A DNA stretch of 64,000 nucleotides from Rhabditophanes sp. KR3021 (lineage: Eukaryota; Nematoda; Chromadorea; Rhabditida; Alloionematidae): contig CAUJLY010000006.1 in assembly GCA_963281155.1 (NCBI GenBank), forward strand, positions 6,634,001-6,698,000. Direction: 5' to 3'. Both the position numbers and the translations under genes were made by a program. Each line of letters starts with the position of its first letter. Position 1 is the stretch's first letter. The notes beneath the pieces were generated by a model. It searched no databases. It was not told the origin of the DNA and was given only the letters and a program-made list of their open reading frames with translations. Shown in pieces: positions 1 through 11,512 of the stretch.

Positions 1-2020
1 AATTGTCAACATCATTTGTTTACCTATCTGGAGTACTCTTGATTGGATCATCGGTTTCGGGAATGTTTTTGAGAGACAAATTCGGAGAGGCTGCTATGGG
101 TAAGATGACCATTGCGGAATTAGCTATTCCGCATAGACTTTTCATCTTAGTTGGATGTTTTCTGTCGACCGTCGGAGCTGGAATGCAGTCATTAACTGGA
201 GCACCCCGTCTGCTCCAGGCAATCGCAGCAGATGATGTCATTCCTTTTTTGAGACATTTCCAATATACTGATAAGAGAGGAGAACCATTGTTGGCGATTC
301 TTTTAACTCTAGTAATTTGCGAATGTGGAATCTTAATTGCTGTAATTGAAAACATTACCGCGTTGATTACACAATTCTTTTTGATGTGTTACTTAGGAGT
401 AAATGCAGCATGTGCCTTGCAGTCAGTTATGAAAGCTCCAGGATGGCGACCATCTTTCAAATACTTCCATTGGTCTCTTTCAACATTGGGGGCTTTCTTA
501 TGCATCCTGGTTATGTTTGTCTCTGCTTGGTATTTCGCAATTTTTGCCTTTTTGATTGGAGCTGCTATCTACAAGTACATTGAATATGCTGGGGCAGAAA
601 AAGAATGGGGAGATGGGCTTAAGGGATTGGCTTTATCTGGAGCTAGATTTGCTCTTCTGAATTTGGATCATCAAGCTATTAGTCACACCAAAAATTGGAG
701 ACCTCAATTGCTCGTTTTATTCCCTTCTACTAAAAAGGTGGAAGGTGACGAAGAAAAAGATGAATCTGCAATGGAAGAAACTATTGCCTGTCGAAGTGGG
801 TTATTATCGTTTGTGTCGCAACTAAAGGCAGGTAAAGGATTAACCATGATTGCAGAATGTATACAAGGAGATTTCTCCAAAAGCTTTGATCTTGCTGAGG
901 AACATAGAAATGTAAGCTAACACAACTAAATATTTACGACTAAACGTCTTTTTAGGATATTTACCAAACTATGAAGAAACACAAGATCAAGGGGTTCTTT
1001 GATGTTGTTGTTAGCAAAGATTATATGGAAGGAATTAGTTCTTTGATTCAAACTTCTGGTTTAGGAGGCCTTCGCCATAACAGTGTTGTAATTCAATGGC
1101 CATCAGGATGGGACGACGACAAAAACACTACTGATTCATCGTCTAATTTTGTTGATATTCTCAGGCATGCATCAGCTGCCAAATGTGCTGTCCTTGTGCC
1201 AAAGAATGTCCATTTATTCCCCTTGTCAAATATGAAAATGTCTGGGTATGTTGATGTTTGGTGGGTTGTTCACGATGGTGGACTTTTGATGCTTCTACCA
1301 TTTTTACTCCGGAAGAACAAGGTTTGGAAGAATACAAAACTTAGATTGTTTACTATTGCTCATATGGATGACAATACCCCCCAAATGAAAAAAGATTTAG
1401 AAAAGTTTTTGTATCATTTGCGTATTGAGGCTGATATTTATGTAATTGAAATGCCTGAAAATGATATTTCCGAATATACTTATGAAAGAACGCTCAAAAT
1501 GGAGGAACGGCATAAAATTATGCGTGAAATGCAAATCAAAGAAAAGCGGGTAGATATTCAAGCTTCGATGGATGAAGCAGTTCATGCGCGTAAAATGAGT
1601 CGTATGTTCACTCCAGAAGATTTTGTTCGCCCTCCTGTCAATACTTCGCCTAAACATAATGTTCGTGGTGTAAGATTTAGTGAAAATGATGAGATTTGCG
1701 AGGAAGAAAAGGATAATAAGAAAGTTGTCATTGAGATGAAACAAAAGTCTCCAGTCAAGACTGTCAAGGATGAATGGAATAACAAGATTGTTCAAATGAA
1801 ATCTTACAACGTTCGTAAGATGCATACCGCTCTTAAACTAAATGAATTAATGAAAGAAAGAAGTTCCGAAGCTCAACTTTTGATTGTCAATTTACCAGGC
1901 CCTCCTGACAGTGGCCATGATACTTATTACATGGAATTCATTGAAGCCTTAACGGAAGGCCTCGAAAGGGTTTTGCTTGTCAGGGGAACAGGAACTGAAG
2001 TTATTACAATTTATTCTTAG
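1..2020 (+). CDS. K-Cl cotransporter (SLC12A4-7/KCC family), 3' part
   Basis: Electroneutral potassium-chloride symporter of the plasma membrane, extruding Cl- for volume and neuronal chloride control. Only the last 658 residues are present; the gene enters from the left edge with the first full codon at base 3. Exons run 1-911 and 956-2020, joined in phase 0 over a 44-bp GTAAGC...TTTTTAG intron. The first exon encodes the last membrane helices, with the conserved stretch around [18 protein letters not shown], then the cytosolic domain. The second exon starts [15 protein letters not shown] and ends GTEVITIYS, the family C-terminus. [10 protein letters not shown] matches the segment holding the WNK/SPAK-regulated threonine (Thr1048 in human KCC3). 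The TWTKDK-type first regulatory site of vertebrate KCCs is not recognisable. The family call is secure; the paralogue is not decided. Confidence 0.95.
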
Positions 2021-2096
2021 ACTTTAGGTTGAAGATTTAATAATTCGAAACACAAAAACCCTTGACTTTAATTTTTATAGCAATTTACAATTAAAT

Positions 2097-2102
2097 AATA
2101 AA
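2097..2102 (+). terminator. Poly(A) signal of the KCC gene
   Basis: AATAAA lies about 80 bp after the KCC stop codon, within the short gap before the convergent minus-strand gene. It is the best candidate cleavage signal for that transcript. Confidence 0.5.
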
Positions 2103-2229
2103 ATATCATTTAAATTGTTTATTATACTTTGATAGAATAATTAAACTTTTCAATAAACATCATTTAATTAATAACCAAATGACAGAAGAATACATTTAAT
2201 AGATTGGTAAAAATATTCGCATAAACTTA

Positions 2230-2748
2230 TTAAGCGTCAGCTACATCCACTGTCCCATTCGAATCTTGGAATTCTTTCCAATTAGTTGATAAATTGTCCA
2301 CTTTTATTAATGTTAAGCCGATATATGCATTTCCACTGGATGCTTGTAGAATCTAAAGTCATATTATATTACGAAATACTAATTAATAATTTACTTCAAA
2401 TTCAGCACTTTCAGGAGCAATTCTAGATGGAAATTGCTTAATATCGCAAGTGTAAGTTCCGAGAGGAGTAATGATCTTCTGCTTCCTTCTCTTCTTTTTT
2501 TTATAAACATTGATTACAAAATGAAGAGATGCATTATCTAAATGATATTCAGTGAATTTAGCATTTGCACATAATTTAGATGGATCAGACGGTTTCTTGA
2601 TAATTCCAATTAGGGATTGGAATATCTTTCTGCATTTTTTCAATTGAGGAACTTTAATAACTAATTCAACTTTATTCCCATTATCTTTAATAACAGAGAT
2701 AGCTGTTGGGCCTTGTTCTGGAGGAGCAGATGATGCTGCTTCAGACAT
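2230..2748 (-). CDS. Hypothetical small protein, family not recognised
   Basis: Two exons, 2395-2748 and 2230-2352, joined in phase 0 over a 42-bp intron, give about 158 residues. The protein begins MSEAASSAPPEQG, has a mixed alpha/beta-looking middle with a KKKKRRKQK basic cluster near residues 77-85, and ends GTVDVADA. An in-frame ATG at 2781 would add 11 mainly hydrophobic residues (MYYLLTSIILG) and could suggest a weak signal peptide. I prefer the ATG at 2748 because ATAATTTTAG, a good acceptor, sits 2 bases before it and would be the trans-splice site. The gene converges on the KCC gene. No catalytic motif or known domain was recognised, so no function is proposed. Confidence 0.6.
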
Positions 2749-5231
2749 TCCTAAAATTATGCTGGTTAATAGATAATACATTACACTCAAACACGCGATA
2801 ATCCAACATAACTATGCTCATGTAAATACAATCTTATGTATTCTATATGTTTTGAAACTCCAAAGAAAGAATATCTGACAATTCTAAAAATACTAGCATC
2901 TTTTGACCCTTCAAATACTCTTCAATGTCTGTATATGTAAAATATTTTTATCAAAGATGATGTAACATAGTTTGATGAAAATAAAACTTTGCTTTTGTAC
3001 ATAATTAGGTTTTACAATTATCTTGGTCCGAATAGAAAATATTGCATATTTTTGTAGAATATTTTAGTTAACTAAATTGTGTCAACCAAATCTTTCTCAC
3101 ATAACAAACGTATAAAACACCTAATTTGAAACAAAACCAAAATTATAACGTATCACATTAAAATGATCTTTCTTCTATACTTAATGTCATCAAAAAATGA
3201 GTGAGTGACGGACAATAATCACTTATTTTGACATGCATGTAAATTAAGTATAAATTCGAAAATCACCTATGTATAGTATATAGGATGGTGATGATTAATA
3301 GAACTTTATATAGAAGTGAAGAGTGTATCACATGTATCAACAATTTGCAAATAAAATAAATTGAAAGGTAATAGAAAATGTATTAGATTATGTGCATCAC
3401 AAATATATTATATGAGCGTAGAATATACTATACATGTAATATATAATGATGTGAAAAATGTTTTGTTGATAGAGACTAATTTTAAAACCACGATCGCCAT
3501 TTTTCTCTAATTTTGGTCGTTAAAGTAATGAGTCAGCAAGGTCATATTTTTGAAAAATCTAAGTCTAAATATATACACTAAGTATTTGATCAAAAAATTA
3601 TTTACTCAAACGAGAAGCTTGTTGATCCATTTATAATTGAATGTTAGAACATGACTGTTCTTTATTCTAAAAAAAATGCAAACACGAGGTATCATTAGTA
3701 ACAATTTATAACTAAACATTATGTTATATTACCAAACTGTCGACTACAGTTTTCTCAACCATACCACATTAATTCAATAAAAGTTCCAAAGTGTGCCTTA
3801 AAAACATATTAATCAACTATTAAATTGTCAAAAGCTTCCTTTAATCTAGCATGATAAATGAGTTGCGCTTAAATATAAATAAAAGTTGTAATGGTATCAT
3901 CAATCCTTGAAATGTATCTATCTCTCTAAATATGGCAATTGAATATAGTAGTACCGATTATAAAATGATTCATTGCAATTTAAATAAATACCCTAATTGA
4001 TGATAATATCGAGTAGCTTTCGGCTAAAGAAGTATTTATATACTCAATTGAGGAAATAATTAACTTAATTTAAAAACGATGAATTCAAAATAGAGGCTCT
4101 TTTAGATTGTATTTTCGATGCAATATACTATTGACTACTTCCTCAGAAGGATTTATACTTATGATCACATTTGTATGATAATTTTGGTTATTTATTATAG
4201 TTAGAAAATAAATCATTTCAAAATTGAATAATCAAAATCTAATAAAATGGAAAGGTAACAAGAAATTGTATCAAAGGCCTGTAAAAATAATTGCATGTGA
4301 AGACAATTTTTAAATGCTACATTAAATAAAGGATACACATATTTATCATTGAATTATAAATGTCAATTTTTTAACCTAGACCTAAAATGAGGCGTGTTCT
4401 GTTCTCAACAAAATAAAATTCACTTATATACAAAGTTAGAGGTCTCTAATAAATAGAGCCTATTTATGATTTAATATAACTGGTAAAAGTAAATGGCAAA
4501 ACGAAATGAAATCCTTATGTTTACTTAAGACAGAGTTATGGTTCCATTAAACGGAAATTGAGTTTTAAAATAGAGAGTTTCCAATAAAATTATATAAAAT
4601 AAATTTAAATAAATTTTTGAATTTTTGAAAGTGTGCTGACGAGCAAATGTAAAAACAGTAATTTATTAGTATATGCATAAGTATTGATATTATAGAATTA
4701 AATTTATTTTAAGCAAACTAACGTTTATATCATTTTCTTTGATATTCTTAGAATATAATTGATATTTGTTTACTAATAGGATTCAACACAAAGTAACACG
4801 TAGTTCAGAATCTTTATATATAAATTTCCCCAAGCATATATACGCATTTAGAGATCTTTGTATATTTAATGCTCCAAAATAGTAAATTGAGTCAAAGTGT
4901 CAACAATGGTAGTAAAGGGTATAACAATTGTCTTTCATACAAACAAAAAATTATAAAGACAACGCTTTGCAAATACCAACATTCTCTTATTATTAGCATA
5001 ATTTTAAATGATTATCGTTGAATTAGAACGAATTAAAATATTTATTTATATATAATATATCATAATAGCTTGACTTTTCAGCATAAAAATGTTTCTTTAT
5101 ATTTGTTTGATTATTAATTGTTGCTAACAAACAATCCAATGCTATTGTATATAAAAGTTTAAAAATAATAAAACAAATAATGTTTTACAAATTATTGCAA
5201 AACATTATTTATATATTGATAATTTACATCA
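2749..5231. other. Gene-free gap of about 2.5 kb
   Basis: AT-rich sequence between two minus-strand genes. No ORF of note, RNA gene or clear repeat was seen. The part next to 2748 probably holds the outron and promoter of the small hypothetical gene. Confidence 0.5.
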
Positions 5232-6031
5232 TTATCTGTCATTCATTTGTCGAATCACATTGAGCGAAGGATCAATGTTTTCACTTTCTACGCAACTTAG
5301 TGGTGAATTCATAGACATTATCGAAACAGCCTCTATTGAATGCAAAATTTGGGAACGTTGTTTTTCTAGCTGAGCTTTCGATTGCTCTTCCTTAAGTTTA
5401 AAATAACATTCACGGCAAACTGCCTTATACATGTCACTGCCTCCAATTACTTCAACTTCTGAATTCAGGACAGTTCGGAAGGTATAAATTGCTTTATTAC
5501 CACAAGGCATACACACAGCGTTCAATTTCACTATTTTATCCACTAATGGGAACAGGGGAACAACTGAATCAAATGGTTTACGCTGGAAATCTCCATTTAG
5601 AGTAGAAACAACGACAATCTTCCCTGCATTTGCTAATTCATCACATACAGATGTAACATCGTCGAACTATAACAATAAATAAAATTAATTAATACTTCTG
5701 AATTAAGATAACTTACAAATTGACCTTCATCAATAACTACAACTTCACATTCCATGAGTTTATCAAAAACTTCAGATAAATGAATAGCACTAATTGCTTT
5801 CATGGTTCTTTTGTCATGTGTTGAAGCGAGATTGTCAGAATAACGGTTATCTTTGGCATACCGAACAAGAGCTACTTTTTTGCCTTTTAACATGTACATG
5901 TTAGCTTGACGAAACAATTCAGTTCTAAGTATACGATTCCGGATTAGTAAAAGATAGTATACTTACGTTTTGCCACTGAACATAGGCCCTACAAGTAAGG
6001 TGATTGATCCGCGATTTTTTGTACTGCTCAT
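5232..6031 (-). CDS. Thymidine kinase, TK1 type
   Basis: Phosphorylates thymidine to dTMP with ATP in the cytosol, the salvage route to dTTP. Three exons (6031-5967, 5924-5717, 5666-5232) with introns of 42 and 50 bp give 235 residues, against 234 in human TK1. The P-loop GPMFSGKT lies at residues 15-22 and runs across the first splice junction into TELFRQ. The Walker B/lasso motif VVVIDEGQF follows. Two CxxC pairs (CMPC and CREC) form the structural zinc site of type II TKs. The start is fixed by the frame and by an acceptor (ATTATAG) that abuts the ATG, probably the trans-splice site. The C-terminal tail is short and basic, and no clear KEN box was seen. The family assignment is secure. Confidence 0.95.
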
Positions 6032-7103
6032 CTATAATTTAATTAGTAAATAAATTAGTACAACCGAAAACTGATAGACGACCACAGAATAATTTCTAGT
6101 CATCAAAATGATTAAAACATTTTTTGTTTTGTGAAACAATTAACGAAAGTAAAATCATGGATAAATCTCTCTTTGACTGTTTATGGGTCAATGATATCAT
6201 TACATCACAAGTTGTATATTCAAATGTACTTAGAAGATTTAAGCAAATAAAAATGTTACAAATGAATATCCACAAATATTTTTGAAGATTATATAGTAGG
6301 CCAAAGTTTGAAACCATTTAAGGAATAAAGAAAAACTGAATGCCTTTGGTAATACTTGCTACAATTCTTAAAAGCCTAATGGATCATTTTAAACGCCAAC
6401 ACATAGTTTTAAATTTATTTTGGTGTATCCTCTTTTAATAGAGAATAATGCAATACATTACATTTTCTGTCAGAGTTGTTCTTAAGATTAGATGAAAAGT
6501 AGTCATATAAGGTATATCTAAACAAATTTGAACAATGTTTGATAATGATCTATGGATAATGTAATTTCGTTTACAAATAATCTTACTTATGTTAAGATTT
6601 ACCAAAACAAAAGAGTTTAACATACGCGGTATTGTGATGATATTGAATAATATAAAATTAAAATGGGTCGACATAATTCTAATTTGTTCGGTTTGATTAT
6701 CCTTCGACAATCCAAACATAGTACTGCACTTCATTTAAACTAAATCAAACTTTAGATTTGTATATTAACAATTATTCATTAAATATTACTTTTAAAGCCA
6801 ATCAGTAGCAAAAAATACAAGGTATGCAAACTTTTTTATTCCTTCAATATTACAGTTCTTTTTATATTACAACTTGTTTACACAAATACAAGTTTCCATC
6901 AAATAAAAGAACTTGTATTTTTTACCAAAAAAATATAGTTATTTCATATATGTACAACAAGGATATTTTTTGAAAGATATATATCAACTTTTTTAATTGT
7001 CTTATGTACCTGTGTTTTAATCTGATCTTTTTATGTATATAAATTTGTTTTGTTTAATTAGCATAATGGATTGTAAACAGACATGCCTATCTCCCACTGC
7101 TTT
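6032..7103. other. Gene-free gap of about 1.1 kb
   Basis: AT-rich, between two minus-strand genes. It contains random-looking short ORFs only. The portion next to 6031 should carry TK1 promoter and outron sequence, and the portion next to 7104 the 3' UTR of the membrane-protein gene. Confidence 0.45.
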
Positions 7104-7856
7104 TTATCCTCCACCAAATGTAAAACATTGAAGACACCATTCCCCTAACATTTCACTAGCTCCACCATTGATGTCGTTGATAGGATCATTAATGTCGGTG
7201 TTTGTGGCTGCTTTAGTGACCCATGCATTTGCTCGGCGTCTTTTTAAGAAGGTAATTATACTCTATAACATACAATCATTATTTTTGTGGATCATCTGGT
7301 AAATAATTTGACCATCATAGACAACTGATTAGATACAAAAATTACCTGTACAAGCATCATGGTACCAAAGGCACTAAACAATCGACCAATCCAATTGATA
7401 AGCCCGATAAGGAATTTCGATGGTGTTCCTTGCAAGGCTTTTTTAATTCTTAGATTAATACTTGTACCGTTGATTATTCCTTGCTGATTAGCTATGACAG
7501 TTTCAATGATTTCCGCATTTAGTTGAGCCGAATAAACACTGGCTAGATAGGCCAATCCATTGAAAATTAGCCCTACGACAAAAAATGCAACCATACCGAC
7601 CCATTGGTTATCTAAAGAGCGTTATTATGATCATTAAGTTTGTTTAAAACATACGTCTCATCTTCTTCAAATGGGCACGTAGGCGATCTCTTTTTCTGAT
7701 TCTCATGCTGGTAGTTTCTGCATTATCATAATCAGCTTCCACATGTAAAAGAGACATTTCCGTATGCTTAATTTCATTTTCAAAAGACTCCGAGGCTACA
7801 ATAAGAGAAGTTTCGTTTCTAATTCGACTCGTTTCCATTTCTAAGGTATTCGTCAT
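7104..7856 (-). CDS. Hypothetical two-helix membrane protein
   Basis: Three exons (7856-7655, 7611-7346, 7262-7104) with introns of 43 and 83 bp give 208 residues in a continuous frame. The N-terminal 60 residues are charged and probably cytosolic, ending in the very basic RIRKRDRLRAHLKKMR just before helix 1. Helix 1 is around MVAFFVVGLIFNGLAYLASV, residues 73-92. An amphipathic stretch with one NGT sequon follows. Helix 2 is around FLIGLINWIGRLFSAFGTMM. The tail starts with FLKRRR and has two cysteines near the end. The positive residues flanking both helices suggest a hairpin with both ends in the cytosol. An acceptor-like AAAAAATTAG lies 2 bases before the ATG. The family was not recognised. 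Confidence 0.7.
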
Positions 7857-8534
7857 TACTAATTTTTTTGTGAAAATAGGCTTTTACTTTAAAAATAGCT
7901 CTGCAAGATTGCTTAAAATATGGCTTTAAAATGAAATGAAGTCTATTAATATTTTATGCAAAATGAAGAAAAACAAAGTGTAGTTTTGTTTCAGTTTTGA
8001 AATATAAATATACTATTTCCAATATATGTGTGCCAATATTGAATTGAATGAAAAAAATTATATATGTTGCCAACACTATATATGCCTGAGAAAAAGAATT
8101 TTTTTAAAGTAGTTTGTTTGCTTCTTTTTAAATTCAGCTATAGAACTTGGTTGCTTTTGGTTAGAACAATCATTAAACTTCTGCCTGAAGGCTGTTAACC
8201 ATAAAATAATACACAAATTTCAATTGTACATGCAGTGGTTGTTAAGCACAAAAAATATACTTACTTAAACACATTTGATGTCTAACATTTTTCATCAGCA
8301 ACGGCATAATACCAAATTCATCTATTTATATTGTGCAAGGCATTTTTAAAATAAATAAATTGATACTTTAAATTGATTGAGTAGGCTTGATTATTTCTAA
8401 TTAAGTTTACAATTGATGGTGTATATTTCAAAGTTTATTTAGAAAAGTGTGTTTATAAAATAATAACGTATAAGCCTTTTGCTCGAATTTGATAAAAATA
8501 GTAGATGTTTATTACAAAGTTTGCCGCAAACTGT
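7857..8534. other. Gene-free gap of about 680 bp
   Basis: AT-rich spacer between two minus-strand genes. It should hold the FAHD1-like 3' UTR on one side and the upstream region of the membrane protein on the other. Nothing else was recognised. Confidence 0.45.
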
Positions 8535-9231
8535 TTAAGCAACTTTTATTTTTGCTTCAGTGATGTCAGTAATGCCAAAGGTAATAATATCCCCTGAAAC
8601 GACTCTTGTAACACCAGAAGGTGTGCCAGTCAACAAGACGTCACCAACGTTCAAAGTAGCATATTTGCTAACATAGCTGATCAAAGTTGGAATGTCGAAA
8701 ATCATCTTATCCGTTGAGCATCTTTGTTGAGGCTTTCCATTAATTAAACAGTAAATTTCGACAGCTTGTGGATTCGGAATTTTCTCCTTAGGGATGAAAT
8801 CACCGATAACACATGAAGTGTCGAATGATTTAGCTAAAAACCAAGGAGCTCCGTTTTTCTTTGCTTCATCCTATAAACGAAGGATAATTTATTTATTCAA
8901 CATAAAAAACGAAAAAAGTTACCTGAAAATCACGAGCTGTCATATCCAAAGCGATTGTATAACCTGCTACATAATCCATTGCTTTTTCCTTAGTGATTTG
9001 GGAAGCAAGTTTTCCGATGATTACACCTAATTCAACTTCCTGATGCAAATCATTACAACCAGGGGGGATTCTTACTTCGCCTTCTTCACCCACAAGACTA
9101 TTTGTGCTTTTCAAAAAGATCATTGGAACCTTTGGCACGGCATTCCCTAACTCTTTGGCATGTTCAACGTAATTGCGTCCAACACAAACTATCTTCTTAG
9201 CGACTTCGCGAAAATTAACTAAACTCGACAT
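8535..9231 (-). CDS. Fumarylacetoacetate hydrolase-domain protein, FAHD1 type
   Basis: FAHD1-type enzymes are mitochondrial Mg2+-dependent acylpyruvases with oxaloacetate decarboxylase activity. Two exons (9231-8923, 8870-8535) joined in phase 0 over a 52-bp intron give 214 residues, close to the 221 or so of human FAHD1. Family features are FLKSTNSLVG near residue 40 and the metal ligands Glu65 and Glu67 in HQEVELGVIIG, completed by Asp96 in GYTIALDMTARDFQ. The substrate-side segment GAPWFLAKSFDT and the closing LLTGTPSGV are also present. No long presequence is seen, so mitochondrial import would rely on the first residues, MSSLVNFREVAKK. The domain is clear; choosing FAHD1 over FAHD2 rests on the short length. 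Confidence 0.92.
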
Positions 9232-9691
9232 GGTGAGCGAAATAAAAATTAAATGAATGAAGTAGACGGTGTAATCACCTTTTCTTTCTTATCAACACTA
9301 CGATGCTGTTGATTGTCATATGCTTTGCTCCATTTAACGTTGCGAGACCTGCTGATGCATCACTTTTTATAAACTCTGTGGACTCGGACTAGTTTTAATC
9401 AGTAAAAAGAAGATTTTTTGTTTGTTTTTAATATAGGATTGTGAGCAATATTGGTTTTTTGATTAAATCTGTTTGATAAGAAAAACCTATCTTTAACTTT
9501 TTGATTTAGGCTGAAAAGATCATCTGTGTTATTGGGAATGCCTTTTTAATATGATAAAGATTAGCCAAAACAGCTTGCGATTTATTTAATAAACAGGTGG
9601 TTTTGCGTAAAATATAGGAAACAAACTTATAAATCTTTCAATCATAAATGAACATTAAAAAGCCGGCAAATTAACCGTTTGGAAAATTAAT

Positions 9692-9783
9692 CCAAAACAT
9701 TATTGGAGTTTGGTTTAAATTAAAATATTATTGGAGTTTGATTTAAATTAATTTAAAATAATGTTGCAGTTTGATTTAAATAA
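9692..9783. repeat. Imperfect tandem repeat, three units
   Basis: Three adjacent units of roughly 28-32 bp follow the pattern AAAAT(A)TTATTGGAGTTTG and then GTTTAAATT or ATTTAAATT. The third unit is the most diverged, with TTGCAGTTTG. This is simple local duplication with no coding content. Confidence 0.6.
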
Positions 9784-10997
9784 GTTGAATGAACTATTTT
9801 TGTTAAGCAACGACATAATTCTTTGTTTATTTTTAATGTTTGTAACAAATGATTGAGACCAAATGAAAGTACGCTTTGTTAATCTTTTTGAATCATTTCG
9901 CAAAGTATGATATAATAAACTTTTAAAATCTGTAATGAATTTTGTTTGCATTTTTATTATAAAACAAACTCCCATTATTTATTACCAATAAATTCAATAT
10001 AAACTTCATTTCTGTTATTTACGATATCTAAATAGATAATGTGTACATAGCTCAAACCCTTTCTAATAATAATCAAAAAAATTGACCTCCTTCGAGCTTA
10101 AGACAACTGTTATTGCCACATTTTAAAGTACATTTATATGTTATCGTTACAATTTCCTGTTTATACACATTGTAATATATATTTTGTCTTTTTAAATATC
10201 ACCAGAGATATATAATTTCTTTTGATTGATATTATAGTTAACGTTTTACATTTTTTAAAACGTTTAATTGTCTCAGTTATATTTATATATTACTTTACAC
10301 ATTTTCCCCTATTAATTTATAGCTAATCAGAAGTTTAAGCATATACAATTTCGATGATCTAGCTAAATTCAAATTTCGTGGCTTTATATTAAACATTTTG
10401 ATACTGCATTTTTTTATATACTCCTTATTCAACTTTTTATGACAGTCAAACTATACTTTACAATTTGTATGAGACATTTCCAATGAACAAAGCTTATTTC
10501 AATAAGTCAGTGTCATTTTTTTAAATTTGAAAATAATCATTGTTGACCGCTGAACACCTCAATTAGCTGTCCAATTGTCAATATGTATTAATGACAGTTT
10601 CAATAAATGTAGGAGTGACTCCAATGCAAGACAAAAATGATTTTATATTTAGATACACTTATAAAATGTATTATAATGTCTTTGTAGCCTTGGTTCATTC
10701 AATGAAACGATTTTGCATTGGAGAATGTTTTGCATTGCCAAGGATTATCAATACTTTTTCCATTTTTTAGATGTTAATAGTTATTGAAGGTTCTATTGTG
10801 AATTTTGATACTATTTTGTTGCTTGAACTTAGATTATCACTCACAATAGATTATTTTTTAGTGAGTAGATGAAAATTTGACACAAAGTAATTTTATGTAT
10901 ACACAAATACTTATAAAAACACACCATTATATTGTATAAATTACCTATCTATAAAGCTATTTTTTAATAGTTTTCTTTTTTAACTGTAATTAATATT

Positions 10998-11468
10998 TAA
11001 CCAGATACAGAATCCACCTTTTCGAGACTTTTTTTCTTTATCATTGTTTTGCAGGCGGTCTATTCCTACTCAAAGAGTCTCTATATTTATAGATAAGAAT
11101 TTTTATTAATGCAAACCTATTTTGGCACTTATAAACATGTTACAAAAAAATATTTTTTGGTCAAAACTTGGCTACATATATGGCCTCCGTGCTCGGCTAC
11201 CACCCTTACTTCATGATTATCTCTTTATGGCATTAAAATCAGAATTTCTAGCCCTAAAAAGCTGTTAAGACTGATTTTTGTTAAACTTGTTTTTGGACAT
11301 CTCCAAACACAAATTTAAAAAAATTCCTACTTTTTTACCTTGATGCCCTCAGTACTGATCAGACGCATTTTTCATACATCAGGCTTAGCGGCCTGCCGAG
11401 CCATTTGAAAAATGTGCAAAAAATGGTTACATTACGGATTTGCGGAATTTAAGAATTATATAGTAGGA
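10998..11468. repeat. Dispersed repeat, longer copy
   Basis: This 471-bp segment begins TAACCAGATACAG and ends ATATAGTAGGA. It aligns with 19946-20223 over both ends. Shared landmarks are CCACCTTTTCGAGAC, a TTGCAGGC site, GTTACAAAAAA, TGCTCGGCTAC and ATGGTTACAT. The other copy lacks about 190 bp corresponding to roughly 11211-11402. No terminal inverted repeats, ORF or target duplication was seen, so the class is unknown; a non-autonomous element is most likely. Confidence 0.7.
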
Positions 11469-11512
11469 AATACGACATTAAAATATTGGTAATACGACAT
11501 TAAAATATTGGT
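11469..11512. repeat. 22-bp direct tandem duplication
   Basis: AATACGACATTAAAATATTGGT occurs twice back to back, immediately after the dispersed repeat. The two units look identical, so the duplication is recent. Confidence 0.75.

Noticed and set aside
1669..1683. Possible SPAK-docking motif RFSE in the KCC tail
   Set aside because: The RFx[V/I] rule needs Val or Ile at the fourth position; Glu is present here.
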